The notes under the pieces were generated by a model. That model did no database searches. It was not told where the DNA came from and saw only the letters and a program-made list of their open reading frames with translations. Positions 53,823-62,437 of a stretch of DNA of 64,000 nucleotides are shown one piece after another (the first letter of the stretch is position 1; each line of letters opens with the position of its first letter). Source of the stretch: Aureimonas sp. SK2 (GTDB taxonomy: Bacteria > Pseudomonadota > Alphaproteobacteria > Rhizobiales > Rhizobiaceae). The translations under genes were made by a program, and so were the position numbers. The stretch spans positions 62,001-126,000 of the forward strand of contig NZ_JAPZDS010000008.1 of the NCBI RefSeq assembly GCF_029813115.1, read 5' to 3'.

Positions 53823-56800
53823 CCTCAGGCGGATCTCGCTTTCCAACTGGTACCTGATCGACGCCAAGGACATCGACATCCGCGGCGAAGCGGCGCTGAT
53901 CGGCCCGACGGGCGCCGGCAAGACCTCGATCCAGGACGCGATCCAGACCGTCATCACCGGTGCCAGCCAGAACCGGCTGAACCTTAACGCCAGCGCGAGC
54001 GGACGCTCCTCGCGCTCCGTGCTGGAATACTGCCTCGGCATGACGGGCGATCCGGCCGAGAACGGCCGGCCGCTGCGCCAGTCCTGCGAGACGCTGCTGG
54101 TCCTCACCTTCGCCAACGACCAGACGGGCGAGCCGATCGCGGTCGGCATCGCCATGGCGGCGCGCCAGGGCGAGGCGCGCGAGGAAATCCTGTCCCGCTT
54201 CATCGCGCCCGGCCACGCCTTCTCGCTGGAGACGGTGCGCCGCAACCAGGGCGGCGTCGAGACGGTGATGCCGTGGAGAGAGATCGCGGCGTCCTTGCGC
54301 GAGAGCTGCCCGGCCTTTGCCGAATACAAGTCGTCGGCGGAGAAGTTCACCGCCGAGATGCTCGTCGCGATGCGCGGGCCGGGGTCGGCTCCCAACGCGC
54401 GCCATTTCCTGCGTGCCTTTTCCAACGCGCTCGCCTTCCGCCCGATCTTCGACCCGACCGTCTTCGTGCGCGACTTCGTGCTGGAGCCCGACCCGCTCGA
54501 CGTGGAGCGCGTGCGCGCCTCCATCGCCACCTGGCGCGAGCTGGAGGGGCTGATCGAGGAGGCCGAGGCCAAGCACCGTCACGTCTCGCGCATCGCCGCG
54601 AAGTTCCTCGGCTGGGGCCGCGAGCGGCTGGCGGCCGATCTCGGGCGTTGGCGCGCGGGCGCCTTCCAGGCGCGGCGCACCGGTCAGGAGGCGTTGTCGA
54701 TCCGCCGTGCCCTGAAGGAGCGCGAGGCGGAACTGGCGCTGGAGCAGGGCGTGCTCGCGACCCGCCGCGAGTGGATCCGCTCCTGGGACGAGGAGATCCG
54801 CGACAAGACGGCCCGGCTGGCGGCGGCCGGCGGCGAGGGGCGCCTGCGCGAGATCGCCGCCGAGACGCGGCTCAACGAGCGCGACATCCGCGAGATCGAG
54901 CAGGGCTGGGGCCGGATTTCCCAGGCGCTCGGCACGCTCGCGCGTCTCGTCCTGCGCCACGCGGACGACCTGCCGGCCGGCGCGGTCGAAGCCGGGCGTG
55001 CCGCCGCCGAGGCGCTGACCCTGGTGCGCGACGGGGACTCGTTCCTCGACCATGCGCGCGGCAAGGGCGACCGGCTGGAAGAACTGGTTGCGGCGGCCCG
55101 CCGGGCGGACGGCTTCGAGGCGGCGCTCGACAAGGTCACCGAGCGGCTCGGTGCCCGGGCTCATGCGCTGGAGAGCGAGCTGGAGCGCCTGCGCGGCGCG
55201 CTCTCGCGCCCCAAAGGGGCGGGGGGCACCCTCTCGCGCGAGGCTTCGCGGCTTCTCGCCACGCTTCAGGCGGCCGGCATTCCCGCCGTGCCGCTCTGCG
55301 ATGTCGTGGACGTCGCCGACCCCTCCTGGCAATACGCGGCCGAAGCCCTTCTCGGGCGAGGTCGCGAGGCGCTGATCGTGGAGCCGGCGCTGCTGCAGCG
55401 CGCTTTCGACCTGATGTGGCGCGACCGGAACGCCTTTGCCGGCTGCACCCTGGTGAAGACGTCGGCGACACGCTCGATCAACGCGCGGCCCCCCGCCGGC
55501 AGCATCCTCGAGGCCTTGGCGACGGACGATCCGCACGCCCGCGCCTTCCTGAACGTGCGCATCGGCGCCTTCCGCAAGGCCGAGACCGACGCCGAGCTCG
55601 ACCGGCTGGAGCGCGGCGTCATGCGCAACGGCAAGACCTCGTCCGGAATGGGCCTGTCGGTCCAGCGCGACCTCGGCGACCTCCTGTTCGGGCGCGGCGG
55701 CGGAAAGGGTGACGACGGCGCGGGGCTGGAAGCCGAGCGCGCCCGGCTGGAGGCGGAACTCGCCGAGCTGCGGGCGCGCCTGCGCGAGGCGCGCGAGGGC
55801 GCCCGCGCGCTGGGTCCGGTCGTGGCTGCCCTGTCGCCCGAGGCGGGACCGGCCGAGCTGGAGCGCCGCGCCATGGGCGTGCGCCAGCGCACGGACGAAC
55901 TCCTGCGCGACCGCCGCGCCCTGGAAGAGGGCGAGGCGGCGGCGCTGAAGGCCGAGATCGAGGAAATCCGGGCCGAGCGCGACACCTATGCGGCGGAACT
56001 CGCCGAGGAGGTCGAGCCCAAGGTCGAGACGCTGCGCCAGACGGTGGCCAATCTCAAGGCGCGCGGCGACATGGCGTCCGAGCGGCACCGCGCCGCCGTC
56101 ACCCGGCGCCGTCGGGCCTGGGCGGTTCTGGCGACGGAGGCGACGGCCGAGCTTCTCGTGCTGACCCGCCCGGGCGAGGACGCGGCGACGCTGGCCTCCC
56201 TGTGCGCGGGCCTTCGCGCCGAGATCGCGGCCGGCGAGGCGGAGCGGCGCGATGCGGCCGCCTGGCTCGCCTCGGCGCGCAACGAGGCGGAGGCCGCGGC
56301 CGAAGCGGCGGAGGGTACCGCGCGGCGCGAGCAGCTTTCGGCGTTGCGGGAACTCACCGAATATGCCGGCCGCTGGAACCAGCCGGTTCCCGCCTTCGAC
56401 GGCGACACGATGGTGCCCGCGCTCGCCTGGGTCCTCGGCGAGGCCTCGCGGCTGGAGACGCACGAGCTGCGCGGACATCGCGACGCCTGCGTGAAGGCGG
56501 CGGCCGAGATGCGGCGCATGATGCGCGAGGACCTTCTGGCCCGCCTGTCGGAGAAGCTGGCGCGCGTCGGCTACCGCCTTGCCGGCATCAACCGCCTCCT
56601 GAAGCGCCACCGCTTCACCGGTCAGACCTACGCCTTCTCCTATGCCGTCAACGGACGGTTCGAGGGCATGCACGACCTCGCCCAGCGGGCGGCCGAGGGC
56701 CAGCTCACCGACGAGATGTTCGATACGTCGATGGGCGAGGTGGAAGCGATGATCGAAGGCGCGGAGGACGCGGCGCTGCTCGCCGACTACCGCCAGTACT

Positions 56801-57258
56801 ACACGTTCGAAATCGTGATGAGCGATGCCGAAGGCAACCGGACGACCTTGTCCTCGCGTGCGATGAAGGGCTCGGGCGGCGAGGCGCAGGTGCCCTTCTA
56901 CGTCGCGATCGCGGCCTCGCTGGCGCTCGCCTATTTCCCCGACCATATCGCGGGGCGCCCGGTCGGCATGGGGCTCGCCCTGTTCGACGAGGCCTTCAAC
57001 AAGCTGGACGTGCCCAACACGCAGGCGCTCCTGCGCTTCTTCCGCGACATGGGCCTCCAGCTCCTCATCGCCGGCCCGGAGGACAAGCGCGCGACCTTCA
57101 CCGAGGTGCTCGACACGATCATCCTCGTCAACAAGTCGCTGGACGGGCGCGCGGTCTATATCGACACGGAATATCCCGGCGAGACCGCCAAGGAGGCGCT
57201 CGCCCGCCTCAACCCCGACCATCGCGGCGTGGAAGGCTTCCGCTCGGCGGCGGAATAG
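53815..57258 (+). CDS. jetC: JetC/MksB-like SMC ATPase
   Basis: The 1147-residue SMC-like ATPase of the MukB/MksB branch begins MYSLRRISLSNWYLIDAKDI, with Walker A GPTGAGKT at 30-37. Long Arg/Glu/Ala-rich coiled-coil arms run from about 240 to 480 and 620 to 850, with a globular hinge region between (about 480-620, IPAVPLCDVVDVADPSWQYA). The head closes with signature KGSGGEAQ near 1018-1025, Walker B LALFDEAFNKLD near 1055 and the H-loop region. All ATPase residues look intact. It would entrap and extrude DNA. No JetD (TOPRIM-like nuclease) gene follows; a GNAT gene starts 4 nt after the stop. Confidence 0.87.
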   Translation: MYSLRRISLSNWYLIDAKDIDIRGEAALIGPTGAGKTSIQDAIQTVITGASQNRLNLNASASGRSSRSVLEYCLGMTGDPAENGRPLRQSCETLLVLTFANDQTGEPIAVGIAMAARQGEAREEILSRFIAPGHAFSLETVRRNQGGVETVMPWREIAASLRESCPAFAEYKSSAEKFTAEMLVAMRGPGSAPNARHFLRAFSNALAFRPIFDPTVFVRDFVLEPDPLDVERVRASIATWRELEGLIEEAEAKHRHVSRIAAKFLGWGRERLAADLGRWRAGAFQARRTGQEALSIRRALKEREAELALEQGVLATRREWIRSWDEEIRDKTARLAAAGGEGRLREIAAETRLNERDIREIEQGWGRISQALGTLARLVLRHADDLPAGAVEAGRAAAEALTLVRDGDSFLDHARGKGDRLEELVAAARRADGFEAALDKVTERLGARAHALESELERLRGALSRPKGAGGTLSREASRLLATLQAAGIPAVPLCDVVDVADPSWQYAAEALLGRGREALIVEPALLQRAFDLMWRDRNAFAGCTLVKTSATRSINARPPAGSILEALATDDPHARAFLNVRIGAFRKAETDAELDRLERGVMRNGKTSSGMGLSVQRDLGDLLFGRGGGKGDDGAGLEAERARLEAELAELRARLREAREGARALGPVVAALSPEAGPAELERRAMGVRQRTDELLRDRRALEEGEAAALKAEIEEIRAERDTYAAELAEEVEPKVETLRQTVANLKARGDMASERHRAAVTRRRRAWAVLATEATAELLVLTRPGEDAATLASLCAGLRAEIAAGEAERRDAAAWLASARNEAEAAAEAAEGTARREQLSALRELTEYAGRWNQPVPAFDGDTMVPALAWVLGEASRLETHELRGHRDACVKAAAEMRRMMREDLLARLSEKLARVGYRLAGINRLLKRHRFTGQTYAFSYAVNGRFEGMHDLAQRAAEGQLTDEMFDTSMGEVEAMIEGAEDAALLADYRQYYTFEIVMSDAEGNRTTLSSRAMKGSGGEAQVPFYVAIAASLALAYFPDHIAGRPVGMGLALFDEAFNKLDVPNTQALLRFFRDMGLQLLIAGPEDKRATFTEVLDTIILVNKSLDGRAVYIDTEYPGETAKEALARLNPDHRGVEGFRSAAE

Positions 57259-57262
57259 GCCG

Positions 57263-57739
57263 ATGGCGACGATCCGCCCGATCCGGCCGTCCGACGCCGA
57301 GGGGCTTCTTGCGGTGTGGCGGGAGACCTGGCCCGCGACATACGGGCCGACGCTCGGCGCTGCGGCCGTCGCGGCCATGCTGCACTCGCTGGACGAGGGC
57401 GTCGCCGCCATGCTCCCGCCCGGCACGTCGGACGGGTTCTGCGCCGTCGACAGTGGGGTGGTCGTTGCGACGGCGATCCATTCCGTCGGGCGACCCGTCG
57501 TTCATCTCTGGGGTGTCTACGTGCGGCCGGATCGCCAGGGCCAGGGACTGGGAAAGGGCCTGATGGACGCGGTGCGCCGTGCCGCCGGCACCGCTCCGAT
57601 CGAATGCAGGGTGGTGGAGCGGAGCGAGGGCGTCGTCAAGTTCTACAGGGCTCTGGGCTTTCGGATCGTGGGGGAGGAGGCCACGACCATCCTGCGGGGC
57701 GTTGCGGAACCCTGCCTCGTGATGCGCCTGGGAGCCTAG
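57263..57739 (+). CDS. GNAT-family N-acetyltransferase in the jetABC operon
   Basis: The 158-residue protein starts 4 nt after the jetC stop, so it is probably co-transcribed and translationally linked. It begins ATIRPIRPSDAEGLLAVWRETW and has the acetyl-CoA loop RPDRQGQGLGKGLM (near 93-106) and the C-terminal VVKFYRALGFRIVGEE strand (near 125-140), a complete GNAT fold. Its acceptor is unknown. It occupies the place where a jetD gene would be expected; whether it has any tie to the SMC complex is untested. A hairpin lies 9 nt after the stop. Confidence 0.85.
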   Translation: MATIRPIRPSDAEGLLAVWRETWPATYGPTLGAAAVAAMLHSLDEGVAAMLPPGTSDGFCAVDSGVVVATAIHSVGRPVVHLWGVYVRPDRQGQGLGKGLMDAVRRAAGTAPIECRVVERSEGVVKFYRALGFRIVGEEATTILRGVAEPCLVMRLGA

Positions 57740-57748
57740 CCAAGCAAA

Positions 57749-57780
57749 AGCCCCGCGCGCCGGCGGAGGCGCACGGGGCT
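57749..57780 (-). terminator. intrinsic terminator between GNAT and CsbD genes
   Basis: AGCCCCGCGCGC pairs with GCGCACGGGGCT (one mismatch in 12) around an 8-nt loop. On the minus strand it is followed by TTTTGCTT, so it ends the CsbD-like gene and may also slow plus-strand transcription. Confidence 0.75.
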
Positions 57781-57801
57781 CGGGAGGATCAGACGCTGCT
57801 G

Positions 57802-58143
57802 TCAGTCGTTGTCGCGCGCGAGAAGACCCAGCACGAACCCGATGGCGCCGGCCACCAGGAGCGACGACAGCGGATTGTCGTGCACGGTGCGGCGCACGGC
57901 GCGGGTGCCCCGGTTGGCATAGACGCCGGCGTTCTCGTAGAGATCGGCGGCGTATTTCGAGGCGTCGTGCGTCGCCTCGCGCAGGGCGTCCTTGCCCTGG
58001 CCATAGAGGTTCTGAGCGGTGCCCTCGACCTCGCGCCGGCGTCCCTCGGCCGAATCCCGGTCGGATCCGAACGCATCGCCCACTGCGCTCTGCAGCTTGC
58101 CGCCCAGTTCCTTGGCGGTGCCCTCGAGGCGGTTGCTATCCAT
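57802..58143 (-). CDS. CsbD-like stress protein with C-terminal DUF883-like membrane anchor
   Basis: The product has 113 residues from the ATG at 58143 (preceded by GGGAG). Residues 1-60 are CsbD-like (MDSNRLEGTAKELGGKLQSA, EVEGTAQNLYGQGKD), and the C-terminus has a single membrane helix (NPLSSLLVAGAIGFVLGLLAR) like DUF883/YqjD ribosome- or membrane-associated proteins. CsbD proteins are general-stress markers of unknown biochemistry. TTATAC on the minus strand near 58190 could be a -10. It lies just downstream of the cuckoo-type sRNA terminator on the same strand. Confidence 0.83.
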   Translation of the reverse strand: MDSNRLEGTAKELGGKLQSAVGDAFGSDRDSAEGRRREVEGTAQNLYGQGKDALREATHDASKYAADLYENAGVYANRGTRAVRRTVHDNPLSSLLVAGAIGFVLGLLARDND

Positions 58144-58285
58144 GGATGCGAAACTCCCTATAGGCATGCGGCGCGGCCGCTTCACCGCGTATAAGTCGTT
58201 AGGCGACGATTGGTTCGCACGTTGCGGAAATTTAAGCGCCGGTCTCGCGCGGCTTTGTGCGGCGCAACGGAAGGCCAGCCGAAAC

Positions 58286-58322
58286 GAAAAAACGCCCTGC
58301 CGGGGGAGGACCGGCAGGGCGT
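58286..58322 (-). terminator. intrinsic terminator of the sRNA
   Basis: A perfect 12-bp stem with a TCCTCCC loop is followed on the minus strand by TTTTTT then CGTTTC. This is the best intrinsic terminator in the window. Confidence 0.92.
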
Positions 58323-58450
58323 CGAGAGTAAAGCCTGCGTGGGAGGAGGATCGCAGGCTTCGATCCGCTTCGGCCTTTGGGAGGAGGTTGGCCGTCGCGA
58401 AACTCTGGAGCTTGGGTGGCGGCTCGTAGCCGCTGTGTCCGTTGCTCTGA
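58286..58450 (-). ncRNA. cuckoo-type (anti-Shine-Dalgarno) small RNA
   Basis: On the minus strand three hairpins lie in order: stem CGGCC/GGCCG (58394-58371) with loop AACCTCCTCCCAAA; stem AAGCCTGCG/CGCAGGCTT (58360-58331) with loop ATCCTCCTCCCA; and a 12-bp terminator stem ACGCCCTGCCGG (58322-58292) with loop TCCTCCC followed by six U. Two copies of CCUCCUCCC in hairpin loops plus an intrinsic terminator are the defining layout of the alphaproteobacterial cuckoo (CcsR/alpha-r14-like) sRNAs, whose loops bind Shine-Dalgarno sequences. The 5' end is a guess based on TATATT at 58463-58458. No protein gene explains the terminator. Confidence 0.85.
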
Positions 58451-58643
58451 TGATTGGAATATACGGTCCCGCCACCGAATGCTGTAGTGCAAAAAACGCA
58501 TAGCTGCATTGCGGTACAAGTCTGCGTTATTCGGCTGGGCGGCGGTCACTCCGCAAACCCGTGGGCGGCTATTCATCATTTTGTCATATGGGGTGACAGT
58601 CAGTCGGACGGACCATAGCGTGGCGCCGTTTCTGAGGGGTGCC

Positions 58644-59297
58644 ATGAATCGTCTCGAATTTTCACCAAGCTTCGCCAGGCTGTTGGCGGGGCTGGTCGCC
58701 TGCATCCTCGTCGCCGCCCTGTCGACCCCGTTCTATTGGGGCCTGCCGGGTGCGGCGGGCGAGAACGGACCTTTGGAATGGACGCAGGAGGCGCTGCTTC
58801 TGGTCGCCGTGGTGTTCTCGGGCGCGGCGGCCGCCGCCTTGCGTGGGGCGGAACGCATGGCGGCCTTCTTCGCGACGCTTCTCTACCTCGTGTTCCTGTT
58901 CCGGGAACTGGAACTACCCGAGATCGGTCCGGTGACGACCTATCTCGGGTCGGAAGCCTTCCGCTGGCATGAAGCGCTCGTGCTGGCGGCGCTGGTGCTG
59001 CCCTATGCTCTGCTGCGCCGCCGCCATGGGCGCGCGCTCATCGCCTACGGCCTGAGCTTCAAGGGCTGGCCCTTCGCGCTGGCGGCCCTGTGCGTCGGCA
59101 TCGGCGCCCTATTCGACGGTGCGCCCAGCCTTGCCGGGGTTCTCCACCTCGGCACGTTCCTGGAAGAGACGGCCGAGCTTGTCGCCTATGCGATCCTTGC
59201 CGCCGCCGCCGGCTGGGTTCTGGCCGGCGTCCATGGCGGCGAAGCCGTCGACGGCGTGTCGCGCGATCCGCTGGGATGCGGGGCGGCCCGCTCCTAG
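58644..59297 (+). CDS. unknown multi-pass membrane protein
   Basis: The product has 217 residues from the ATG at 58644, preceded by GAGGGGTGCC. About six hydrophobic segments are seen (near 12-32, 46-66, 72-88, 110-126, 142-158, 180-198). Charged residues cluster in short loops (LFRELELPE, EAFRWHEA, HLGTFLEETAEL), a pattern seen in small integral membrane proteins with a polar active or binding site, but no family is recognised. It ends overlapping the convergent ggt stop by 3 bp. No operon partner. Confidence 0.7.
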   Translation: MNRLEFSPSFARLLAGLVACILVAALSTPFYWGLPGAAGENGPLEWTQEALLLVAVVFSGAAAAALRGAERMAAFFATLLYLVFLFRELELPEIGPVTTYLGSEAFRWHEALVLAALVLPYALLRRRHGRALIAYGLSFKGWPFALAALCVGIGALFDGAPSLAGVLHLGTFLEETAELVAYAILAAAAGWVLAGVHGGEAVDGVSRDPLGCGAARS

Positions 59298-61039
59298 TAT
59301 CCGATCGCCGCGCCTGCCGTCGCGCGGCTGTCGATCGCCCCGAAGAAGCGCTCCTTGCGCGTCGGGTCGCGGTCGGCAAGGCTCGGGCCTCCGATCAGGA
59401 TGCCGGCCGCCTCGCCCCAGACCGGCCAGTCCGGATCCTTCGCCACCTTGTGGCCCTTGGCGGCGAGAAGCGCGATCGTGTCGGGCGAGAGGGCGTGCGG
59501 CTCGATCGTGATGCGGTCGGGCTGCCACTGGTGGTGGATGCGCGGTGCGTCGATCGCTTCCTGAATGTCCATCCCGTGCTCGATCACGTTGAGGATGGCT
59601 TCGAGCGTGATGGTGATGATGCGCGAGCCGCCGGGGCTGCCGATCACCATCAAGGGTTCGCCGTCCTTGGAGACCACGGTCGGGCTCATGGAGGAGAGGG
59701 GCGACTTGCCCGGCTCGATGGCGTTGGCCTCGCCCTGGACGAGCCCGTAGAGATTGGGAACGCCCGGCTTCTGGGTAAAGTCGTCCATCTCGTTGTTGAG
59801 GAGGACGCCGGTGCCCGGCGCCACCACCCGCGCCCCGAAGGAGCCGTTCAGCGTGTAGGTCACGGCGACGGCGTTCCCGTCCTTGTCCACGATCGAATAG
59901 TGCGTCGTCTCGCGGCTCTCGCCCATGCCGGCGGGCTTCAGCTCGGCCGAGACGCCGGCACGGTTGGGATCGATCTTGGCGCGGATGGCGGCCGCATGCT
60001 CTTCCGACAGGAGCTTTTCCACCGGGTTGTCGACGAAGTCCGGGTTGCCGAGCGCCGAGTTGCGGTCGACATAGGCGTGGCGCATCGCCTCGGCCATGAG
60101 ATGGACGGTCTCGGCCGAGCCGAAGCCGGTATAGGCGATCGGGTAGGCCTTCAGGATGTTGAGGATCTCGCAGATGATGACGCCGCCCGAGCTCGGCGGG
60201 GGCGAGGAGACGATCTCGTAGCCCTTGTAGTCGCAGCGCACGGGCGCGAGCTCGCGCACCTTGTAGGCCTCGAAGTCGGACGCTTCGAGGATGCCGCCGT
60301 TGGCGCGCGAGGCTTCCACGATCGCCTGCGCCGCCGGGCCGCGATAGAAGCCGTCCGGCCCCCGCTCCGACACGGCGCGCAGCACGCCGGCAAGGTCGCT
60401 CTGCACCAGCCGCTCGCCCACCGCATAGGGCTCACCGCCGGCCTTCAGGAAGATCGCGGCGGCGGCCGGGTCCTTGGCGAGGTCTTCGTTGCCCTCCGCA
60501 AAGCTCGCGACATCGCCGGGCGACAGCGCGAAGCCCTCGGAAGCCAGGCGGATCGCCGGGGCGATCAGGTCGGCGCGCTCGCGCGTACCGTAGCGCTCGC
60601 GCGCATGCTCGAAGCCGGCGACCGAGCCCGGCACGCCGACCGCGAGGTAGCCGTCGGTGGACAGGCCTTCGACCGGGTTTCCGTCCTTGTCGAGATACAT
60701 ATCGCGCGTGGCCCGCCCCGGCGCGCGTTCGCGAAAGTCGATGAAGGTGGAGCGCCCGTCCTTGAGGCGGATCGTCATAAAGCCGCCGCCACCCAGATTT
60801 CCGGCGGTCGGGTAGGTGACGGCGAGCGCGTAGCCGACGGCCACCGCCGCGTCCACCGCGTTGCCGCCGGCTTTGAGCACTTCGACGCCGACCTCGCTCG
60901 CCAGCCTCTGTGCGGTGACGACCATGCCGTTCTCGCCGGCCACGGGCGCCGGCGAGGCGGCGAAGGCGGCGGCGGTCTGCAGGAGGCAGAGAGTCAGGAT
61001 GCCGGCGCGGCCGGCTCGGATCAGGCGTTGCACGGGCAT
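59294..61039 (-). CDS. ggt: gamma-glutamyltranspeptidase
   Basis: The product has 581 residues from the ATG at 61039 (MPVQRLIRAGRAG); in-frame sequence further upstream is not supported. A signal peptide ends near AFA (residue 28). The precursor self-cleaves before Thr378 in RETTHYSIVDKDG, the N-terminal nucleophile of the small subunit. The substrate segment GNLGGGGFMTIR (near 81) and the oxyanion-region PLSSMSPTVV and GSPGGSRIITIT (near 460-490) are intact. It hydrolyses or transfers the gamma-glutamyl group of glutathione in the periplasm. Stands alone on the minus strand. Confidence 0.94.
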   Translation of the reverse strand: MPVQRLIRAGRAGILTLCLLQTAAAFAASPAPVAGENGMVVTAQRLASEVGVEVLKAGGNAVDAAVAVGYALAVTYPTAGNLGGGGFMTIRLKDGRSTFIDFRERAPGRATRDMYLDKDGNPVEGLSTDGYLAVGVPGSVAGFEHARERYGTRERADLIAPAIRLASEGFALSPGDVASFAEGNEDLAKDPAAAAIFLKAGGEPYAVGERLVQSDLAGVLRAVSERGPDGFYRGPAAQAIVEASRANGGILEASDFEAYKVRELAPVRCDYKGYEIVSSPPPSSGGVIICEILNILKAYPIAYTGFGSAETVHLMAEAMRHAYVDRNSALGNPDFVDNPVEKLLSEEHAAAIRAKIDPNRAGVSAELKPAGMGESRETTHYSIVDKDGNAVAVTYTLNGSFGARVVAPGTGVLLNNEMDDFTQKPGVPNLYGLVQGEANAIEPGKSPLSSMSPTVVSKDGEPLMVIGSPGGSRIITITLEAILNVIEHGMDIQEAIDAPRIHHQWQPDRITIEPHALSPDTIALLAAKGHKVAKDPDWPVWGEAAGILIGGPSLADRDPTRKERFFGAIDSRATAGAAIGY

Positions 61040-61177
61040 CGGGCCGCTCCCTCTGGCGATGGAATCGACCGCAGGATGCAACAGGACGGGCGCTCTGTCG
61101 AAACCAAAGCGACATGACGGCGTCGTCCGGGTGAAACGGGAGGCGGTCAGAAGGGGGCACCCGAACAGGAGATCCCC

Positions 61178-61330
61178 ATGCTCGCCCGTCTGACCCGAGT
61201 TCTCGACGCCCGCCGGCGCCGCCGGGCCGCCCGCTTCGATCTCGCCCATCTCGACGCCCGCCTTCTCGCCGATATCGGTCTGCGGCGGGCGGGAGACGGC
61301 GAGGGGATCGAGCGGCTCAAAGTCGATTGA
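61178..61330 (+). CDS. DUF1127 small basic protein
   Basis: A 50-residue protein starts at the ATG at 61178 with RBS ACAGGAG 7 nt before. It is very Arg/Leu-rich (VLDARRRRRAARFDLAHLD) and ends with the DUF1127 pattern LLADIGLRRAGDGEGIERL, where the conserved LxDIGL core is clear. DUF1127 (YjiS-like) proteins are 45-60 residues long and some bind RNA or modulate RNA turnover in alphaproteobacteria; CcaF1 of Rhodobacter is linked to cuckoo sRNAs. The gene is 2.7 kb from the cuckoo-type sRNA and not in the same transcript. Confidence 0.85.
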   Translation: MLARLTRVLDARRRRRAARFDLAHLDARLLADIGLRRAGDGEGIERLKVD

Positions 61331-61432
61331 GGCCTTGGAGCGCCCAACAATACCTCCGGGCGGACGGCCGGCGACGACGCATCGGCGGCAAGGACCCGGC
61401 AGACCGACCCCGTGAGGTTTTGTCAGGCGCTC

Positions 61433-62437
61433 TTAGCCCTTCACCTCGACCGCGCGCGTCTGCGAGGCCACGGCCTCGCCGTCGCGCAGCACCTCGACCG
61501 ACACGGTCCAGCGGCCGGGCGCGAGCGGACGCTTGCGGCCGGCAAAGCCCGAATAGACGGCCTGGTTGCGCTCCAGCGGCGCGCCCGACCCCTCGAAGAA
61601 CGGCGTGCCGTCCGGCGCCACCATCCGGAAGGCGAGCGTGTCGCCTTTGGCGAGGTTCGTGACCCAGGCCCAGACGATGGACGCTTCGCCGCCGGCCGGC
61701 GGCGTCGGCGGCGCCCCCTCGACCACGAGCCGCCCGTAATCCACCGGCGCGCCGGCAAGGCCGAGGTCGAGGACGTCCGTCGGACCCTTGGCGAGAGCCG
61801 CGACGGCTTGCTTGTCGAAGAGCGTTCCGGCGAAGGTCGGTCCGGTCGAGCAGCCGGAGCCCACCGTCTTTCCGGTGGCCGGGTCGATCTTCTCCCCGTT
61901 GCGGCGGACGGACAGATGGACATGCGGGAACTCGGCGGCGCCCGAGGCGCCGATCTCGCCGAGCCTGGCGCCCGCCTCCACCCGGTCGCCCGTTTCCACC
62001 GCCACGCTGCCGCGCCGGAGATGGCAAAGCTGCGTTTCCCACCCTTCGCCGTGGTCGATCACGACACCGTTGCCGCACTCGACATCGGCGACGGTCGCGC
62101 GGTCGGCCGCCGTCGGGCCGATCAGCCGGTCGGGCATGGCGTCGCGCACGCCCTTCACGGTGCCGGCGGCGGGCGCCACCACGGCGACGCCGCGCGCGAC
62201 GTCGGCCATGGAGGGCACGCGGATGTCGAGCCCGTCGTGCCCGTTATAGGCGGCCATGCCGCAGAACGGATCGGTGGCGCCGGACCCGGCGTCCATGTCG
62301 GGCCACTGCTGCACGAAGCACTCCTCCCCGATCGCGCAGGCGACGGGCAGACCCAGCCGGAACTCGGCCCGCGCCATGCCGGAGCCGCAGCAGAGCGCCG
62401 AAAGGGCGAGCGCGATGGTGGTCGGTTTGAGCGTCAT
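61433..62437 (-). CDS. secreted M23-family metallopeptidase-like protein
   Basis: The product has 334 residues from the ATG at 62437; the ATG at 62509 is out of place for the signal peptide. Signal peptide 1-24 (MTLKPTTIALALSALCCGSG, cut near ARA). The LytM/M23 fold has zinc ligands His67 and Asp71 in GHDGLDIRV and His174 in PHVHLSV (His172 being the catalytic partner). A C-terminal beta-rich domain (about 220-334) is extra. M23 proteins cut peptidoglycan cross-links or act as cofactors. The key motifs are intact, so activity is plausible. Divergent from pncB. Confidence 0.85.
   Translation of the reverse strand: MTLKPTTIALALSALCCGSGMARAEFRLGLPVACAIGEECFVQQWPDMDAGSGATDPFCGMAAYNGHDGLDIRVPSMADVARGVAVVAPAAGTVKGVRDAMPDRLIGPTAADRATVADVECGNGVVIDHGEGWETQLCHLRRGSVAVETGDRVEAGARLGEIGASGAAEFPHVHLSVRRNGEKIDPATGKTVGSGCSTGPTFAGTLFDKQAVAALAKGPTDVLDLGLAGAPVDYGRLVVEGAPPTPPAGGEASIVWAWVTNLAKGDTLAFRMVAPDGTPFFEGSGAPLERNQAVYSGFAGRKRPLAPGRWTVSVEVLRDGEAVASQTRAVEVKG

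Larger units (their letters stand above)
58144..58643. other. 500-bp region without protein genes
   Basis: The gap holds the CsbD-like gene promoter region (58144-58285), the sRNA gene (58286 to about 58450) and the leader of the membrane protein gene (about 58500-58643, with TTGTCA at 58580-58585 as a possible -35). Short open frames here have no credible RBS or composition. Confidence 0.7.

Noticed and set aside
53026-57426. 1466-codon open frame on the minus strand
   Set aside because: Antisense to jetB and jetC; His/Arg-rich composition without motifs.
57259-58143. A jetD gene downstream of jetC
   Set aside because: The only coding regions are the GNAT gene and the CsbD-like gene; no TOPRIM-like or DUF2220 sequence is visible on either strand.
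58144-58285. EcfG (general stress) promoter for the CsbD-like gene
   Set aside because: I looked for GGAAC-N16/17-CGTT on the minus strand and found only partial matches.
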